A DNA stretch of 64,000 nt from Natronoflexus pectinivorans. Its GTDB lineage: Bacteria > Bacteroidota > Bacteroidia > Bacteroidales > Marinilabiliaceae. The translations under genes were made by a program, and so were the position numbers. Numbering within the stretch: position 1 is the stretch's first letter; each line of letters begins with the position of its first letter. Location of the stretch: positions 62,001 to 126,000 of the forward strand of contig NZ_SLWK01000007.1 in the NCBI RefSeq assembly GCF_004345615.1, read 5' to 3'. The notes below the pieces were generated by a model. That model was not told the origin of the DNA and ran no database searches. It was given only the letters and a program-made list of their open reading frames with translations. Of this stretch, positions 63,154 to 64,000 are shown piece by piece.

Positions 63154-64000
63154 ATGAAGAAGTTTTTTTTATTTATTGTTTTCATTAGTTTATCTATAAG
63201 TATGGTATCTCAGCGGATATCGAGGGACTCCAAGAGTATTCAATTTGTTAATTATCCATCTTTGTTAATGCCTGGAGTTGAGACCTATTCAACAAGTATT
63301 GATCTCAGCGCAATTGAAGGTTTATTGGAGGAAGGGAGTATGTATGTGTGGACATACAAAACTTTAAATTCCATACTCGGGCCTCAAGGATACACCCATA
63401 AAGAGAATGAGAGTGATATTGAAATTACACTTGTAGCAAAGAATTATCTGGTTTTCCCCAGCGTAACAGATGCCTCACCTGATTATGAATCTGCCTATTA
63501 TCTTCCAACATATACAATACCTTTGGACTGGGAGATAGTAATTGAAGGAGCAGTTTCTCAAAGAATTCTATTATCGGAATATAAAGATAGCCTCCAGATA
63601 GTGGTTCCTCTAAGAGATGTTGGTGGGAGATTGCATAAGATATCAGATGCTGAGAAGGTTAAGGAGATAATGGAGGGTGAAAGTGAACAAATTTTAAAAT
63701 CTGCGGAAAGGCAGTTTCTCTCTGAAATTATGTTGTTTACCAGTGAGGTTGTAAACAGGTCACTAAGTTATGATGTTGAGGTATTAGAAGTCCCGCTCTT
63801 TTCTTTAAGATCGAACAGACAAGTTGATGTTACCGATTGGGAGGATCCTCACAAAAATGCAGAAAAGTTATTTGAAGAATTAAGGAATGGCGTATCACCA
63901 AACGAATTGTACAATAAATACACTGATGTGTTTGATTTTTATGCACTCAAGATAGAGGAATTTAGGGGAGATGTTCGAAAGAATCGCAATTTATTGGAAG
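63154..64000 (+). CDS. Secreted hypothetical protein, cut by the right edge
   Basis: At least 282 codons from ATG 63154, still open at the edge. Signal peptide MKKFFLFIVFISLSISMVSQ, then a mixed region with beta-type repeats (YSTSIDLSAIEG, YVWTYKTLNSIL) followed by an acidic, helix-rich segment (about 175-282; SEQILKSAERQFLSE, HKNAEKLFEELRNG). I do not recognise a family. The N-terminal region could be a surface or periplasmic domain. Divergent from the CoADR gene. Confidence 0.7.
   Translation, partial: MKKFFLFIVFISLSISMVSQRISRDSKSIQFVNYPSLLMPGVETYSTSIDLSAIEGLLEEGSMYVWTYKTLNSILGPQGYTHKENESDIEITLVAKNYLVFPSVTDASPDYESAYYLPTYTIPLDWEIVIEGAVSQRILLSEYKDSLQIVVPLRDVGGRLHKISDAEKVKEIMEGESEQILKSAERQFLSEIMLFTSEVVNRSLSYDVEVLEVPLFSLRSNRQVDVTDWEDPHKNAEKLFEELRNGVSPNELYNKYTDVFDFYALKIEEFRGDVRKNRNLLE

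Overview
The window looks like chromosomal core DNA of a Bacteroidota species, most likely a marine or anaerobic relative of the Bacteroidales/Marinilabiliales. This is inferred from several lineage marks. MurF and alanine racemase are fused in one protein. GldB and a PorE-like protein (TPR, propeller, carboxypeptidase-regulatory and OmpA domains) belong to the gliding/type IX secretion repertoire. DUF4294, DUF2851, DUF1573 and DUF4412 genes are present. Promoters repeatedly show the Bacteroidota -7 box TAnnTTTG, often with TTG or TTTG near -33. I see no rRNA, tRNA, CRISPR array, insertion sequence or phage gene.

Layout. 1-9.4 kb: a partial gene, tdk overlapping murF-alr, a Crp/Fnr regulator with a tandem repeat in its leader, an outer-membrane barrel gene followed by nadE, then gldB, a nitrilase and 5-formyl-THF cyclo-ligase, and a short 2[4Fe-4S] ferredoxin of 55 residues. 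9.5-16.5 kb: M20 amidohydrolase, TlpA-type thioredoxin lipoprotein, meaB, a DUF1573 protein, an LPP20-like lipoprotein and DUF2851. 16.5-24.7 kb: a three-gene operon (small secreted protein, giant alpha-2-macroglobulin-like protein carrying an internal TonB-plug module, TraB/GumN protein) preceded by a Cys-rich membrane protein. 25-30.3 kb: a KamA-like radical SAM gene followed within 15 bases by a diflavin reductase, then an M3 peptidase lipoprotein. 30.4-45.2 kb: housekeeping genes (pyrF, prfA, purM, lpdA, TrmH-family methylase, sucC, nfo, elbB) mixed with the PorE-like protein, an AI-2E-family permease and secreted proteins of DUF1080, DUF4412 and DUF4294. 45.3-56 kb: thpR, a GH13 protein whose catalytic residues are largely replaced, a TPR/OmpA lipoprotein, prolyl oligopeptidase, pnp and rpsO. 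56-64 kb: a stand-alone TonB-plug protein, a compact pectin-degradation cluster (GH43, CE8, GH105), a CoA-disulfide-reductase/rhodanese fusion and a secreted protein cut by the right edge.

The most unusual items are the plug-containing macroglobulin and its operon, the barrel-less plug protein, the KamA-like/diflavin pair, the GH13 pseudoenzyme, and a structured repeat present twice (about 45.3 and 48.0 kb) that ends near a start codon in one copy. None is proven here to be a new system. The KamA-like/diflavin pair and the macroglobulin operon are the best candidates for unexplored biology.

Many convergent gene pairs are separated by strong hairpins that read as terminators in both directions. 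Several start codons were moved inward from the longest reading frame, because the longer version overlaps a promoter box or a neighbouring gene or hides a signal peptide.
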